A stretch of DNA of 64,000 nt from Oscillatoriales cyanobacterium (GCA_004293365.1 RDYN01000013.1:1-64000); one strand, 5' to 3'; positions 42,153 to 52,133 are shown, counted from the stretch's first letter. The notes: generated by a model from the letters alone, not told the origin. Numbers and translations: made by a program.

Positions 42153-43169
42153 TTATTTGAGTTTCATTGCCTTTCCCACAGTCACATTTAACTGAGCACC
42201 GATCAACATCGCCAAACAACACAGATAAAGCCAGAGTAGCAAAACGATAAAAGTTCCGATCGTGCCATAAGTCCAATTGTAATTGCCTAAATTCAAAACA
42301 TAAAATCGGAATAAACCTGAAAGCAGCGCCCACAGCAGAGCCGCAAACACAGCCCCAGAAAAAATCGGTGTCCTTGGGTGACGGAGACTCGGCCCGTAGC
42401 GGTAAACAAAGGCAAAGGCAAGGGATACAATGCCCAAGGTGCTAGGCCAACGCCACAGTCGCCAAACACCTAATAATTGTGCTTCTAAGGGACAATCTGG
42501 AAGAAAAATTAGGCAACTCTTGACATCTTTTAAATTGCAAATTGCTACGGACTCTAACAAACAACTCTGGCGGGCAATAGCTTGCACAATTAAGTCGCTG
42601 ACAAAGACAACTCCTGATGCTAAGATTAGTAGCAAAATTGTCCCAATACTTAGAAAAATAGAAATAAGTTTTGCTTTAATAAAAGATCGAGTTTGAGTAG
42701 GCGGGATTTGATGAATTTGATCGAGGGCTGCCATCGCGGCGCTCATTACTCCAGAAAATGCCCACAGCGATACTACAAAACTTAGTGAAAATAACTGTTG
42801 GTTGCGTATTGCTAGAATTTCTGTGAGGGAACTCCGAATTAAATTTCGCACGTCATTGGGTATAATTCCTCCCAAAAGACCGGCCATTTGATACAGTGTT
42901 GATTGCAAAGGTTCAAACAGGGCGATCGCCGACAAGACAGCCAACAGCCCCGGAAACAGCGCCAGCATAGCATTGTAGGCCATTTCCGCAGACAGCCCCG
43001 GCAACCGCTGCTCTCCCGCTTTCATGCCGACTTCCTTGAGCGTGCTCCAAGTCAAACACCGACAAAACTGCCAAAAATCACCAAATTTCGTTTTGACAGC
43101 TCTCAGCAGCCTCAAAAGTGCCTTAAACAAGGCTAAAATCAGGTAGCGCAACCAGTAATAAATGTTCAT
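42153..43169 (-). CDS. YihY/BrkB family membrane protein
   Basis: A 338-aa inner-membrane protein with six hydrophobic segments. The family core MKAGEQRLPGLSAEMAYNAM is near residue 48, and the C-terminal NYNWTYGTIGTFIVLLLWLY is the typical BrkB ending. Transport function has been suggested for the family but is unproven. It is alone; heptameric repeats (AATGACT) lie just upstream. Confidence 0.9.
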   Translation of the reverse strand: MNIYYWLRYLILALFKALLRLLRAVKTKFGDFWQFCRCLTWSTLKEVGMKAGEQRLPGLSAEMAYNAMLALFPGLLAVLSAIALFEPLQSTLYQMAGLLGGIIPNDVRNLIRSSLTEILAIRNQQLFSLSFVVSLWAFSGVMSAAMAALDQIHQIPPTQTRSFIKAKLISIFLSIGTILLLILASGVVFVSDLIVQAIARQSCLLESVAICNLKDVKSCLIFLPDCPLEAQLLGVWRLWRWPSTLGIVSLAFAFVYRYGPSLRHPRTPIFSGAVFAALLWALLSGLFRFYVLNLGNYNWTYGTIGTFIVLLLWLYLCCLAMLIGAQLNVTVGKAMKLK

Positions 43170-43243
43170 AGCTTACAAATTCCCAATGACTAATGACCAA
43201 TGACTAATGACTAATCTAAAATCTAAAATCTAAAATAAACAAT

Positions 43244-43885
43244 ATGTCTCAAGATATCAGACAGTGGTTAGATGAAATTAAGCGGCTGCAACAGCAGTTA
43301 ACAGAGGTTTCGCGCGATCGCGATGAGGCTGGTGAAAGTGCGGCTCAATGGCGCCAACTCTACAATACCGAAGCCGAGCAGCGCCGGAATGATGCTAAAT
43401 TAAACCAGCAAACCATTGATGCTTTGGAAGCACAAATACAGGAATTTCAAAGTTTCTCCCCGATTGCGCCCGAAGGTGACGAGGCTGGAGTTGCACGCTT
43501 GCAGGAGGTTGAACAATTGCATACAGTTGGGGAACTTAAAACTAAGTTAGCAGAAGTTCTCGAAGAGCGCGATCGGGCGATCGAACAAATCAAACAACTC
43601 ACCCAAGCCCTCAAACAAGAAGAAGCCCGTCACGCCGAGACTAGCAGAAATTTAACAACCGCCCTCGGAGACGCCGTTGACTTGCTCACCAAAGCACAAA
43701 CTGTTCCTACTACAAAAATGGAACCATCACCAGCCTATTCTCTCGAAATAGTCCCTACTCGCACCGCAAATCCTAGCGAAACTGCGATCGAAATCCGCCA
43801 AAATCCCGCGCAAACTGGCCGAAATCCCGCCCAGCTTCCACCTTCTAAAAACCAGTTACTCGATTTACCGCCGTTTGGGAATTAG
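43244..43885 (+). CDS. Coiled-coil hypothetical protein
   Basis: A 213-aa soluble protein; residues 1-65 and 100-150 are charged coiled coils (QWLDEIKRLQQQLTEVSRDR, KTKLAEVLEERDRAIEQIKQ) and the C-terminal quarter is Pro/Asn-rich and probably disordered. Such proteins are common in cyanobacteria; the function is unknown. It converges on the 43958-45942 operon. Confidence 0.65.
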   Translation: MSQDIRQWLDEIKRLQQQLTEVSRDRDEAGESAAQWRQLYNTEAEQRRNDAKLNQQTIDALEAQIQEFQSFSPIAPEGDEAGVARLQEVEQLHTVGELKTKLAEVLEERDRAIEQIKQLTQALKQEEARHAETSRNLTTALGDAVDLLTKAQTVPTTKMEPSPAYSLEIVPTRTANPSETAIEIRQNPAQTGRNPAQLPPSKNQLLDLPPFGN

Positions 43886-43957
43886 CAATATCAAATCCGG
43901 TAGCAATGACAAAGTGTCTCGCTGTGGCTAGTTGAAAATGATGCCGGATCTCAGTTG

Positions 43958-45484
43958 TTACTTTTTCAGCCTACGCTGTCCTATCCAAATTAGTGTAGCA
44001 GTAAATAACCCAGCGGCGAGTGCGGCACTCAAGCTAAAGGTAATCTTAATGGCAAAAGGCAACCAAGCGCCTGGAATATGTAGAGTAGAAAGCGCCAAAT
44101 CGAGCGGGGGATTTAAGAAGTTGTCATTTTGCTCAGTCGGTATTTCGATTGAGGCGACGATGGAACCCACTGCTAGTCCAGCACCAATAATGCCAACAGT
44201 GTTTTGGAAATTGCGATCGCGCTCAGCTTGTTCTATCTCTGTAATTGCCCGACTTGAGTTGATTAAGTCTTGCAGTAATTGTGAGCCTGGACTAAGATTT
44301 GCATAGTCTTTTTGCACTTGTAATTGGTATTTTTCCTCTACATCTTTGCTAAATTTTTCCAGGAATTTTAGATCGTAGGGGTGTTGCAAGTTTGCGAGTT
44401 GAGATAACAGCGGTGTGGGATTCGTCGAGGTAGGGTTTGAGGTGGCTGTGGCAGATTGGAACCAGGATAGAATAGGGAGGATTTGAGCGATCGGGTTTTG
44501 TCCGTTTTGGGCTTGGATTTGATTTAGGCGATCGCCAATAGTACCGATCCGTCTACTATAGTTGATGGCGTTAATTTCAATAGTGCGAATTTGAGCATCT
44601 AGATAATTTAACTTTATGGTATACTTAGGTGATATTTTTTGGGCATCATCGACGGTTTTACGAAGTTGTTTGAGATTTTGACTGCCGATGTTTCCTACGA
44701 GTTGGTTAATGACTCTGAAATCTTTTTTTAGCTGTTGTTTCAGATAGCGACTTTGAGCGTAAGCCCAGAAAACTTTATGGCGATAGCAAAATAAGCGCAG
44801 CAGTTCAGTGTTAAAATCTTCCCAAACTATTTTGGCAGCATCACTGCTAGGCATTACAGCGATAATGAGATGGATATTCTTTTGTATTTCTTGAATAGTG
44901 CGCGGTTTAGCATTCTGTGTTGACTCATCCATCAGCAGTTCGTATCGTGAAAGCTCAAATATACTCCCTCCCAGAAAAGACCCTTTACCTTGGAAATCTC
45001 GTTCCCATTTCAAGCCGATATTTAAGGATTGACAGCATTTTTTAGCAACTTCTTCTGGACTAATGTTTGGGTTGTCCATCTCAGTCACAATCAGCCAGGT
45101 TTGCCCGATATTTGGGTACTGATTATTTAGCTTTTCCTTGATTTTAGCTTGAAATTTGGCAAGACAAGTGACTGGGTGAGGAGTCCTATCTTCCTGAAAA
45201 GAACAACCCAAAAGTAACCCATAAGTATCGTTCAAACGAACAGGGTAATAATGGCCTTCAAATGGTTTGTCGCTGTCAGTAAAATCTTCAAATCCATTTG
45301 TCAGAAGTTCCAGATAGTCCGATTCAAAAACAGAATCGCGGTCAAACAGGGATGAGCGAATATTTGTCGGTAATTTAGCCGCAAAATCTTTCTGATTTTC
45401 TGTTAAGGATTGGGAATCTTCGCCCAATCCTTCCCGCAGGTCGTAAAGAAACAGAAATAGGTTAGGATAGACGAGGTTTATCAT
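43958..45484 (-). CDS. Membrane protein of the caspase locus, unknown family
   Basis: A 508-aa protein. Residues 1-220 are alpha/beta (INLVYPNLFLFLYDLREGLG at the start; HLIIAVMPSSDAAKIVWEDF near 220). Residues 230-430 are coiled-coil helical. The C-terminus has two membrane segments (FQNTVGIIGAGLAVGSIVAS and LPFAIKITFSLSAALAAGLF) and a short basic tail, so it is likely a soluble sensor or adaptor anchored to the membrane by a hairpin. It overlaps the preceding gene by four bases and is divergent from the caspase gene. I do not recognise the family. Confidence 0.7.
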   Translation of the reverse strand: MINLVYPNLFLFLYDLREGLGEDSQSLTENQKDFAAKLPTNIRSSLFDRDSVFESDYLELLTNGFEDFTDSDKPFEGHYYPVRLNDTYGLLLGCSFQEDRTPHPVTCLAKFQAKIKEKLNNQYPNIGQTWLIVTEMDNPNISPEEVAKKCCQSLNIGLKWERDFQGKGSFLGGSIFELSRYELLMDESTQNAKPRTIQEIQKNIHLIIAVMPSSDAAKIVWEDFNTELLRLFCYRHKVFWAYAQSRYLKQQLKKDFRVINQLVGNIGSQNLKQLRKTVDDAQKISPKYTIKLNYLDAQIRTIEINAINYSRRIGTIGDRLNQIQAQNGQNPIAQILPILSWFQSATATSNPTSTNPTPLLSQLANLQHPYDLKFLEKFSKDVEEKYQLQVQKDYANLSPGSQLLQDLINSSRAITEIEQAERDRNFQNTVGIIGAGLAVGSIVASIEIPTEQNDNFLNPPLDLALSTLHIPGAWLPFAIKITFSLSAALAAGLFTATLIWIGQRRLKK

Positions 45485-45942
45485 TTATTCAAAGTTGTTT
45501 TAAAGAAATCTTTGAGTTTTTCCAAAGGCACTTTTTTGCTCTCTGCTACTGGGTCAGTATTTTTCACAACTTTGATACCCATGTTGAGAATTTCGTTGCT
45601 TTGAGGATTTTCAACTCGCTTGTTTTTGCCAGCACGTTTTTCCAGTTTATTTTCAACTGTTAGTACCTGTTCTAGTTCAGCTTCCGTCGGTAGTAGTCCA
45701 GCGGGTATCTTACCATCTACGGCTTCTAGCAAAGCTATAGCAACTTGATATTGCTGATTTAAGGAATCATTCGCCACAACCACCTTCATCAATCCTTTTT
45801 CGATGAGATCCCAAGCTTGATTAGCATCTAACTGTTTACCCACCTTATTTAGGGCAGCTTGTTCAGTTGGACTCAGGGGTTCATCTAAGTTGCTCAGAGC
45901 TAGCAGCAACGCTAGTAAAGTGGTGTCAATGGATACAGTCAT
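45481..45942 (-). CDS. Small helical protein of the caspase locus
   Basis: A 153-aa protein, mostly helical at the N-terminus (DTTLLALLLALSNLDEPLSP and TEQAALNKVGKQLDANQAWD) with a Lys-rich C-terminus. Stop and start overlap with the membrane-protein gene (ATGA), so the two are one operon. Function unknown; it could be an adaptor linking the caspase protein to the membrane protein (inference). Confidence 0.65.
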   Translation of the reverse strand: MTVSIDTTLLALLLALSNLDEPLSPTEQAALNKVGKQLDANQAWDLIEKGLMKVVVANDSLNQQYQVAIALLEAVDGKIPAGLLPTEAELEQVLTVENKLEKRAGKNKRVENPQSNEILNMGIKVVKNTDPVAESKKVPLEKLKDFFKTTLNK

Positions 45943-46086
45943 AAAAATATTTTGTGGATATTACCAGTATATACAGCAAGTCAAAATCGCTGCAATAGTA
46001 GTCTACACAAAAAAAACATTAAATCCGGCAGAAACTAATTTGCTTGTGTATAGTCAGAAAAGACACTACTGCATGAGTGGGCGAAC
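45943..46086. promoter_or_regulatory. Divergent promoter of the caspase locus
   Basis: 144 bases between the start codons of the two-gene operon (minus) and the caspase gene (plus). It is A/T-rich, with ATTTTGTGGATA and AAAAAAACATTAAAT segments, and must hold both promoters. I cannot point to a definite operator. Confidence 0.5.
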
Positions 46087-49000
46087 ATGACGAAGCGACA
46101 AGCCTTGGTAATTGGCATCAATGAATATCCTCACGGAGACAGTCTGTCAACAGCAGCACAGGATGCCGAGAAGATTGCCCAACTTTTAGAGGAATACGGC
46201 AGCTTTGAGGTACATCGGTTGCCAATTTATGATAAGAGGGAAGTCTCACAAGATTTACTTGTTACCTCGTCAGAACTAGAGGTGGCTATTACCCAGCTTT
46301 TTCAGCCAAAAAGCGGCATAATTCCAGAGACGGCACTTTTGTTTTTCGCGGGTCATGGTTGGCGAAGCGAGAAAAATGGACAACCTGAAGGTTTTCTAGT
46401 CACCAGTGAAGCTTCTTTTAAAGAGGACTGTGACAAAGGTCTGTTTTCACTGAAACGCTTACATCAAATATTAAAAGATAGTCCGGTGCGGCAGCAGATT
46501 GTGTGGTTGGATTGCTGTTATAGCGGAGAGTTATTCAATTTTATAGAGCAGAATTTAGCAGAATTTGAGCAACAGCGAGATTTCGATCGTTGTTTTATTG
46601 CGGCTTGTCGCGAATTTCAGGTAGCTTACGGAGGAGTGCTGACTCCTGCTTTGTTGCAAGCACTTGACCCCACTAACAAAGATGATGGTAGAGTTACTAA
46701 TTACACATTAAAGCCAAGGCTGGAAGCAATACCAAATAACGCATCACAGCATTTCGTTTTCGGCAACACAGGTAGTCAAATCATCCTCACATACAAAGGC
46801 GGAGTTCGGGGTAATATTTGTCCCTACAAGGGGTTAGAATATTTTGATTTCAATCCGACAAAACCAGAGGAAGCTGAAGATCACAGATATTTCTACGGAC
46901 GTACACAACTAACTAATCAGCTTCTTGATAAGGTACGCTCTAGTAATTTTATCGCGGTACTGGGTGCATCTGGAAGTGGTAAATCTTCAGTTGTTAGAGC
47001 TGGGTTACTGTATCAGCTCTATCTGGGTAAGAAGATACATGGAAGCGATAGATGGACAATTTATCAGCCATTTACACCTGGTATTGATCCGATTAAAAGT
47101 TTAGAGCAAGTGGTTGGAAAGCTTACAGCACCCGATGATTTAGTGCATTTCATCGATCGTCTTCCTACTGAGCGAGTGGTGCTGGTGATAGACCAATTTG
47201 AAGAAATTTTTACCCAATGTCGGGATGAAAAAGAGAGACAAAAGTTCTTTGCGTACCTAATGGGTGCAGTAGAATATTTAGGAAATAAACTCTGCTTGGT
47301 GTTGGTAATGCGGAATGATTTTCAACAAAAATTTACCGAGCAAGAGTATGCTATATCAGCTAACAAAATTGAGAATAATTTGGTAACAGTTGAACAAATG
47401 AACCGCCCAGAGTTGCAAGAAGTTATCCTCAAATCTGCTGAGTTGGTGGAGTTAGAAATTGATGGCGCTTTAGTCAATGAGATGATTGCTGATGTGTCGG
47501 ATTCCCCTGGCGATTTAGCCTTGTTGCAATATACCCTGACCCAATTATGGGATAACAGTAGCTCTAATCTTTTGACAATTTCGGATTATAGCCGTTTGGG
47601 TGGAGTGCAAAAGGCACTGGGAAACCATGCTGATACTGTGTACCAATCCTTATTGTCAGAGGAACAAAAATCGGATGGGTTAAAGGAATCAGAGGAGCAA
47701 AAAGCTGCTAGGCGGATTTTTCTAGAATTGACTCGGTTAAGTGAAGATGAAAATACTCCAAATACTCGTCAGCAAGTTTGGCTAAAAGATTTAGTTAATT
47801 CTCAGCAGTCTGAAGAATTGGTAAATAAGGTAGTGCAGTGTTTGGCTGATGCGAAATTAGTTGTTACCAGTGAGCAAGAGTTAGAGGGACAGCGAGTTGC
47901 GGTAGTGAATATCGTCCATGAAACACTGATTCGTAATTGGGGGCTGTTAGGTGGTTGGCTGGAGGAACATCGAGAAGCACTGATAATTAAACAGCCAATT
48001 GAAGATGCAGCTAAGGAATGGCGAGATAAAGGTAAGCAGCGAGAATCGGCTTATCTGCTGCAAGGAACAAAATTGGCAAAGGCAGAGGAATATATTAAGC
48101 GTTATTCTGATTTAGTACCGCTGTCTGGATTTACTCAGGAATTTGTTCAGAAAAGTATTAAAAATAGAAAAAAGAACCGTCGTAATTTAGCTGTTACAGT
48201 TTCTGCGGTACTTGTGGGACTGACTGGATTAGCTGGTTGGGCTTTGACTCAGCAAAAAATAGCAGATAAACGGAAAACCAATGCTGAAATCAATGCAGAA
48301 AGCCTTAAGCTAGAAAGTCTCCTTGCCTCTGGTGTAGATATTGAAGCGCTAATAGAAGGTTTGAAAACAGGTAAAAATCTCAAGAAATTAAGTGGAGTAT
48401 TGGATGCAGATACCAAAATACGAGCTACCGCAGCGCTACAACAAGTTGTCTATGGAGTTAATGAATATAATCGATTCCAAAAATATACTGATAAAGTTTA
48501 TCATGTTGAATTTAGCCCTGATGGCAAAACACTTGTGTCTCAAGTGAACCAGTTCAATTATGGGAGCGATCAAAAATTTGATCCTGCTAACCAAATAATT
48601 TTTAAGCTCTGGAGCTTAGACGGCAGAGAAATTAATAGTATTAAAGGCTCATATATGGGTTTCAGTCCAGATAGCAAAACTATTAGCTATTCTGATTTCA
48701 ACAATCAAAATGATCTTAAACTGTTGAACTTAGATAGAAAAGAATTAAAAACTATTAGATTACAATCGACAAAGTTTTTCTGTGTAAGACTAGAATACAA
48801 AACTATGATTTCCATGAATAATGATAAAGATATTATAAAACTGTGGAATCTAGATGGAAAATTACTAAAAACTATAAAAATACCTCCATACTATGGTAAT
48901 GGTGATTTTAGTTGTAGTGTAGATGGTAAATTATTAGCCTTTAAAAATGGTTCCGTAGTAAATTTAGAAAAATCAGAAATAAAAACTCTCAAAGAACCAC

Positions 49001-50379
49001 ATAAAAGTAATGTCTGGGGTATCAGGATCAGCCCAGATAACAAAATAGTTGCTTCTGGCGGTAGGGATGGCACTGTTAAATTATGGAATTTAGATACAGA
49101 TGAAGTCAAAACCATTAAAGCAGATATAGGTCAAGTTTGGGATGTCAAATTTAGCCCAGATGGCAAAATGATTGCTGCAAGTGGAGATAGAATGATTAAG
49201 ATATGGAACTTAGATACAACGCCAGTCAAAACTCTTAGGGGAAATACCGCTCTTATCCGTACCGTCGGTTTTAGTCCAGATGGTAAAATCCTCGCCTCTG
49301 GCAGTATGGATGGTACTGTAAAGCTCTGGAATTTACAAGGACAGGGACTCACTGCCCTGAAAGAGCCTGACTACGACTTATATAAAAACTATAGAATTAG
49401 CTACGATAACAATAATTCTGTTGAAAGTGCCAGCTTTAGTCCTGATGGTAAGTTGGTTACTTCAATAACAGGAAATGGCATAGTAAAGTTATGGGATTTG
49501 CAAGGAAGGAAACTTAAAACATTTAGTCATACCCAACAAAACGACGCATATTCTCCTTCGTATAGTGTCAGTTTTAGCCCTGATAGTAAGACAGTATTCT
49601 CTTTGAAGACTGTTCCCTCTGCAAATGGAGATAACGGCATAATAGAAATACGAAACCTAAATGGACAACTACTTAATACTCTGAAAACGGGTAGAGGTTT
49701 TAGCTTGAGTGCCAATGGCAAAATGATGTCTACTTCAGAGGGTGGCATAGTGAAGTTATCGAACATAACTGGGCAGCCAATTAATAGTATAAAAGCAGAT
49801 AAAAATCCGATCAATAGCATCAGTTTCAGTAGCGATGGAAAAATTGTAGCCACTTCCAATGGCAACATTATCAAGCTGTTTAATATAGATGGAAAAATAA
49901 TGAAAATACTTCAAGGCGACGGTGCTTTTTTTATTCCTATTAGTCTCAGCCCAGATGGTAAAATGATTGCTGCTGCTGGTAATGATAATATGGTGAAGTT
50001 ATGGAATGTGGATAGCCAAAAATTCAAAAATCTCAAAGGGCATAGTCAGCCCGTTACTAGCGTTACTTTTAGTCAAGATAGTCAGACTATTATTTCTTCT
50101 AGTGAGGATGGTACGGTAAAACTTTGGAGTTTGCAAGGACAAGAGTTAAGCAGTCTCAAGGGACATATCTCTGGTGGAGTGAATGAGATTAGTCTTAGCC
50201 CGAATGGTAAAATAATTGCCTCTGCTGGTGATGATGGAACTGTTATTTTATGGAATCTAGATTTGGATGATTTAATGTCACGAGGCTGTAACTGGCTGCA
50301 TGACTATTTGAAAAGCAACCCAAATGTGAGTGATAGTGATAAACATCTCTGTGATGGGATTAGTAATGAGAAAAATTAG
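46087..50379 (+). CDS. Caspase-nSTAND1-WD40 protein
   Basis: A 1430-aa protein of NLR-like build. Residues 1-230 are a C14 caspase-like protease (metacaspase/CHAT relative): His90 in LLFFAGHGW, Cys144 in LDCCYSG, so catalytic residues are in place. Residues about 240-640 are a STAND ATPase of the nSTAND1 type (CPYKGLEYFDFNPTKPEEAE, Walker A GASGSGKSS near 294, Walker B VLVIDQFEEIF near 370). Residues about 699-717 are a membrane-like helix. Residues about 798-1410 are roughly a dozen WD40 repeats, a likely ligand platform. Codon use is A/T-rich compared with housekeeping genes. Confidence 0.9.
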   Translation: MTKRQALVIGINEYPHGDSLSTAAQDAEKIAQLLEEYGSFEVHRLPIYDKREVSQDLLVTSSELEVAITQLFQPKSGIIPETALLFFAGHGWRSEKNGQPEGFLVTSEASFKEDCDKGLFSLKRLHQILKDSPVRQQIVWLDCCYSGELFNFIEQNLAEFEQQRDFDRCFIAACREFQVAYGGVLTPALLQALDPTNKDDGRVTNYTLKPRLEAIPNNASQHFVFGNTGSQIILTYKGGVRGNICPYKGLEYFDFNPTKPEEAEDHRYFYGRTQLTNQLLDKVRSSNFIAVLGASGSGKSSVVRAGLLYQLYLGKKIHGSDRWTIYQPFTPGIDPIKSLEQVVGKLTAPDDLVHFIDRLPTERVVLVIDQFEEIFTQCRDEKERQKFFAYLMGAVEYLGNKLCLVLVMRNDFQQKFTEQEYAISANKIENNLVTVEQMNRPELQEVILKSAELVELEIDGALVNEMIADVSDSPGDLALLQYTLTQLWDNSSSNLLTISDYSRLGGVQKALGNHADTVYQSLLSEEQKSDGLKESEEQKAARRIFLELTRLSEDENTPNTRQQVWLKDLVNSQQSEELVNKVVQCLADAKLVVTSEQELEGQRVAVVNIVHETLIRNWGLLGGWLEEHREALIIKQPIEDAAKEWRDKGKQRESAYLLQGTKLAKAEEYIKRYSDLVPLSGFTQEFVQKSIKNRKKNRRNLAVTVSAVLVGLTGLAGWALTQQKIADKRKTNAEINAESLKLESLLASGVDIEALIEGLKTGKNLKKLSGVLDADTKIRATAALQQVVYGVNEYNRFQKYTDKVYHVEFSPDGKTLVSQVNQFNYGSDQKFDPANQIIFKLWSLDGREINSIKGSYMGFSPDSKTISYSDFNNQNDLKLLNLDRKELKTIRLQSTKFFCVRLEYKTMISMNNDKDIIKLWNLDGKLLKTIKIPPYYGNGDFSCSVDGKLLAFKNGSVVNLEKSEIKTLKEPHKSNVWGIRISPDNKIVASGGRDGTVKLWNLDTDEVKTIKADIGQVWDVKFSPDGKMIAASGDRMIKIWNLDTTPVKTLRGNTALIRTVGFSPDGKILASGSMDGTVKLWNLQGQGLTALKEPDYDLYKNYRISYDNNNSVESASFSPDGKLVTSITGNGIVKLWDLQGRKLKTFSHTQQNDAYSPSYSVSFSPDSKTVFSLKTVPSANGDNGIIEIRNLNGQLLNTLKTGRGFSLSANGKMMSTSEGGIVKLSNITGQPINSIKADKNPINSISFSSDGKIVATSNGNIIKLFNIDGKIMKILQGDGAFFIPISLSPDGKMIAAAGNDNMVKLWNVDSQKFKNLKGHSQPVTSVTFSQDSQTIISSSEDGTVKLWSLQGQELSSLKGHISGGVNEISLSPNGKIIASAGDDGTVILWNLDLDDLMSRGCNWLHDYLKSNPNVSDSDKHLCDGISNEKN

Positions 50380-50497
50380 GCTACTTTCCACCTCAATATA
50401 TTCTTTCCTAGCGTGACTTGGCTACGCTACTGCACGATCGCCATTTCCCCATGCTAGAATAAACTCAATAAATTCAAAAAAATTCGGAATAAATAAA

Positions 50498-51091
50498 ATG
50501 TCTTATAGTCAGTTCACCCTAGAAATGGTCGAACAAGTCTTTGGGCTAAGTATTCTTGAAAAACTTGATAGTTTCGCCGAAGTACCAGAAGCTCCGATTA
50601 GTAGTTTCTTAAAACAGTGTCTCGAATACAATACTCCTTTAGCCTTGGAAATTTCTACAGAAAAAGCGCGATCGGAAATGATTATTGCACCAATATTGAT
50701 TGAACTAAAACAGCAAATTGGGTCTAAAATAAGTCTGTTTTCCGGTAGGGAATTTAATGTGGATAGTCAACAAGGGCTGATGGGCTATTGTGATTTTATA
50801 ATTAGTAAGTCTTCGTCTCAATTGATGATTAAATCACCCGTGATTTTAATCGTGGAAGCTAAAAATGATAATATTCAATCTGGTTTAGGTCAGTGTATTG
50901 CCGAGATGGTAGCAGCACAAATAGTTAATCAACGTCAAAGTAATAATGAAATGATTTATGGTGCTGTAACGACTGGAACGAACTGGAAATTTATGAAATT
51001 ATTTGATTCTGTAGTTGAAATCGATCCTAATGAATATTTCCTGAATAATGTGGCTAAGCTAATGGGTATATTAAGAAGTTTTGTTGGCTAG
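50498..51091 (+). CDS. PD-(D/E)XK-like hypothetical protein
   Basis: A 197-aa protein. The middle has GYCDFIISKSSSQLMI followed by VILIVEAKND, which fits the D...E-x-K of PD-(D/E)XK nucleases; the rest is helical. Members of this group are common in filamentous cyanobacteria, function unknown. It follows the caspase gene by 118 bases on the same strand and might be read through from it. Confidence 0.65.
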   Translation: MSYSQFTLEMVEQVFGLSILEKLDSFAEVPEAPISSFLKQCLEYNTPLALEISTEKARSEMIIAPILIELKQQIGSKISLFSGREFNVDSQQGLMGYCDFIISKSSSQLMIKSPVILIVEAKNDNIQSGLGQCIAEMVAAQIVNQRQSNNEMIYGAVTTGTNWKFMKLFDSVVEIDPNEYFLNNVAKLMGILRSFVG

Positions 51092-51147
51092 GGCATAGGG
51101 CATAGGGCATAGGGCATAGGGCATTGGGCATTGGGCATTGGGCATAG
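51090..51147. repeat. Heptamer array GGGCATA/GGGCATT
   Basis: About eight heptamers, first GGGCATA then GGGCATT, start at the stop codon of the preceding gene. Same seven-base period as other arrays in the window. Confidence 0.9.
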
Positions 51148-51240
51148 GTGCTTTGTTTTCCTGCTACGGATTGCGAATTGCTAAGAGCGTACTTCGCTTT
51201 TTTCAAAACCGTTATAGTCTAAATTGTATTGAGAAATATC

Positions 51241-51876
51241 TTAAACTTCTCCCAATTTTTCTCTCGCCCATGCTCGCACGGCTTTACGCAGAGAAAGCCG
51301 CCCAGAATAACGATATTTCTGGATCAATTCAGGTATTTCTTGTATGGGAAGAGTTGGAAAAATTGAGCTAGTTTTCACCTCAATATATTCTTGTCCATCA
51401 AGTTGGTAAATTTTGAGTTCACCGGAATCATAACACCAAATTTCGGGAACACCCAACCGAGCATAAATGGGAAAACGACTGAGCGATTTACTGGTTACAT
51501 CTATTTCTAAAGCCAAATCCGGTGGCGGATCTTGCTCTAAGTTAAACTTAAGTTTTCCGCGAATTTTTGGCTCGTTTTGGAAGTAGAAACAATTGTCTGG
51601 TTCTACTCCAGCTTTTTTGATTTCTCGCTTCCAAGTGGTTGAGCCTAAACTTGCGTAATCTTGTTCCAACACTTCTGCTATATCTTTAATGGAAGTGCCG
51701 ATCGTTTCTTTGTAGTATTCATGTTCCGGTAAGGGTGTCATGATTTCTAAAGTTCCATCATCATAGGCGAATCTAGCAGCACGGCTTTCACCTAGATCCA
51801 CGAGCAAGTTTTCAAATTGTTGCCAACTGATATTATACATAACAACTCTATCGGCACGAAGCTGAGTTAGCAACAT
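51241..51876 (-). CDS. Uma2 family endonuclease-like protein
   Basis: A 211-aa Uma2 protein: FAYDDGTLEIMTPLPEHEYY near residue 40, PDLALEIDVTSKS near 125 and LGVPEIWCYDSGELKIYQL are the three conserved blocks with the PD and E-x-D/T-S-K residues. Role unknown. Immediately upstream (51877-51964) is a short A/T-rich promoter region. Confidence 0.88.
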   Translation of the reverse strand: MLLTQLRADRVVMYNISWQQFENLLVDLGESRAARFAYDDGTLEIMTPLPEHEYYKETIGTSIKDIAEVLEQDYASLGSTTWKREIKKAGVEPDNCFYFQNEPKIRGKLKFNLEQDPPPDLALEIDVTSKSLSRFPIYARLGVPEIWCYDSGELKIYQLDGQEYIEVKTSSIFPTLPIQEIPELIQKYRYSGRLSLRKAVRAWAREKLGEV

Positions 51877-51964
51877 AACTTTTTCTCAGAAGTGTTTAAC
51901 AAACAGATAATCCTATTATAGCCGAAGGAAGAAGGAAGGTACTACTCAGTTAAATTCATCGGGT

Positions 51965-52076
51965 GCATCCCAATTTTGCAGGGCGAAGCATTCCGGCCGA
52001 TAATTTATTAGTTATAAACAGAGACTTACTGCCGGAATGCTTCGCCCCTACGGATATATTTGCAAAATTGGGATGC
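51965..52076. mobile_element. Nested palindromic MITE-like element
   Basis: Outer arms GCATCCCAATTTTGCA and TGCAAAATTGGGATGC (16 bases, perfect) enclose inner arms GGGCGAAGCATTCCGGC and GCCGGAATGCTTCGCCC (17 bases, perfect). No coding sequence inside. The two nested arm pairs are the shape of a miniature inverted-repeat element, possibly one inserted into another. It lies between the Uma2 and thrC 3' end. Confidence 0.7.
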
Positions 52077-52133
52077 TCCTAATTCATCCGTGTCTCCGTG
52101 TTCAAATCCGTGTCGTTTCTCTCTTCCTTCTGC

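Noticed and set aside
43932-44306. 124-codon plus-strand frame
   Set aside because: Antisense of the membrane end of the 43958-45484 gene; residue composition not protein-like.
51138-51371. 77-codon plus-strand frame after the heptamer array
   Set aside because: It overlaps the Uma2 gene in antisense and has no ribosome site.
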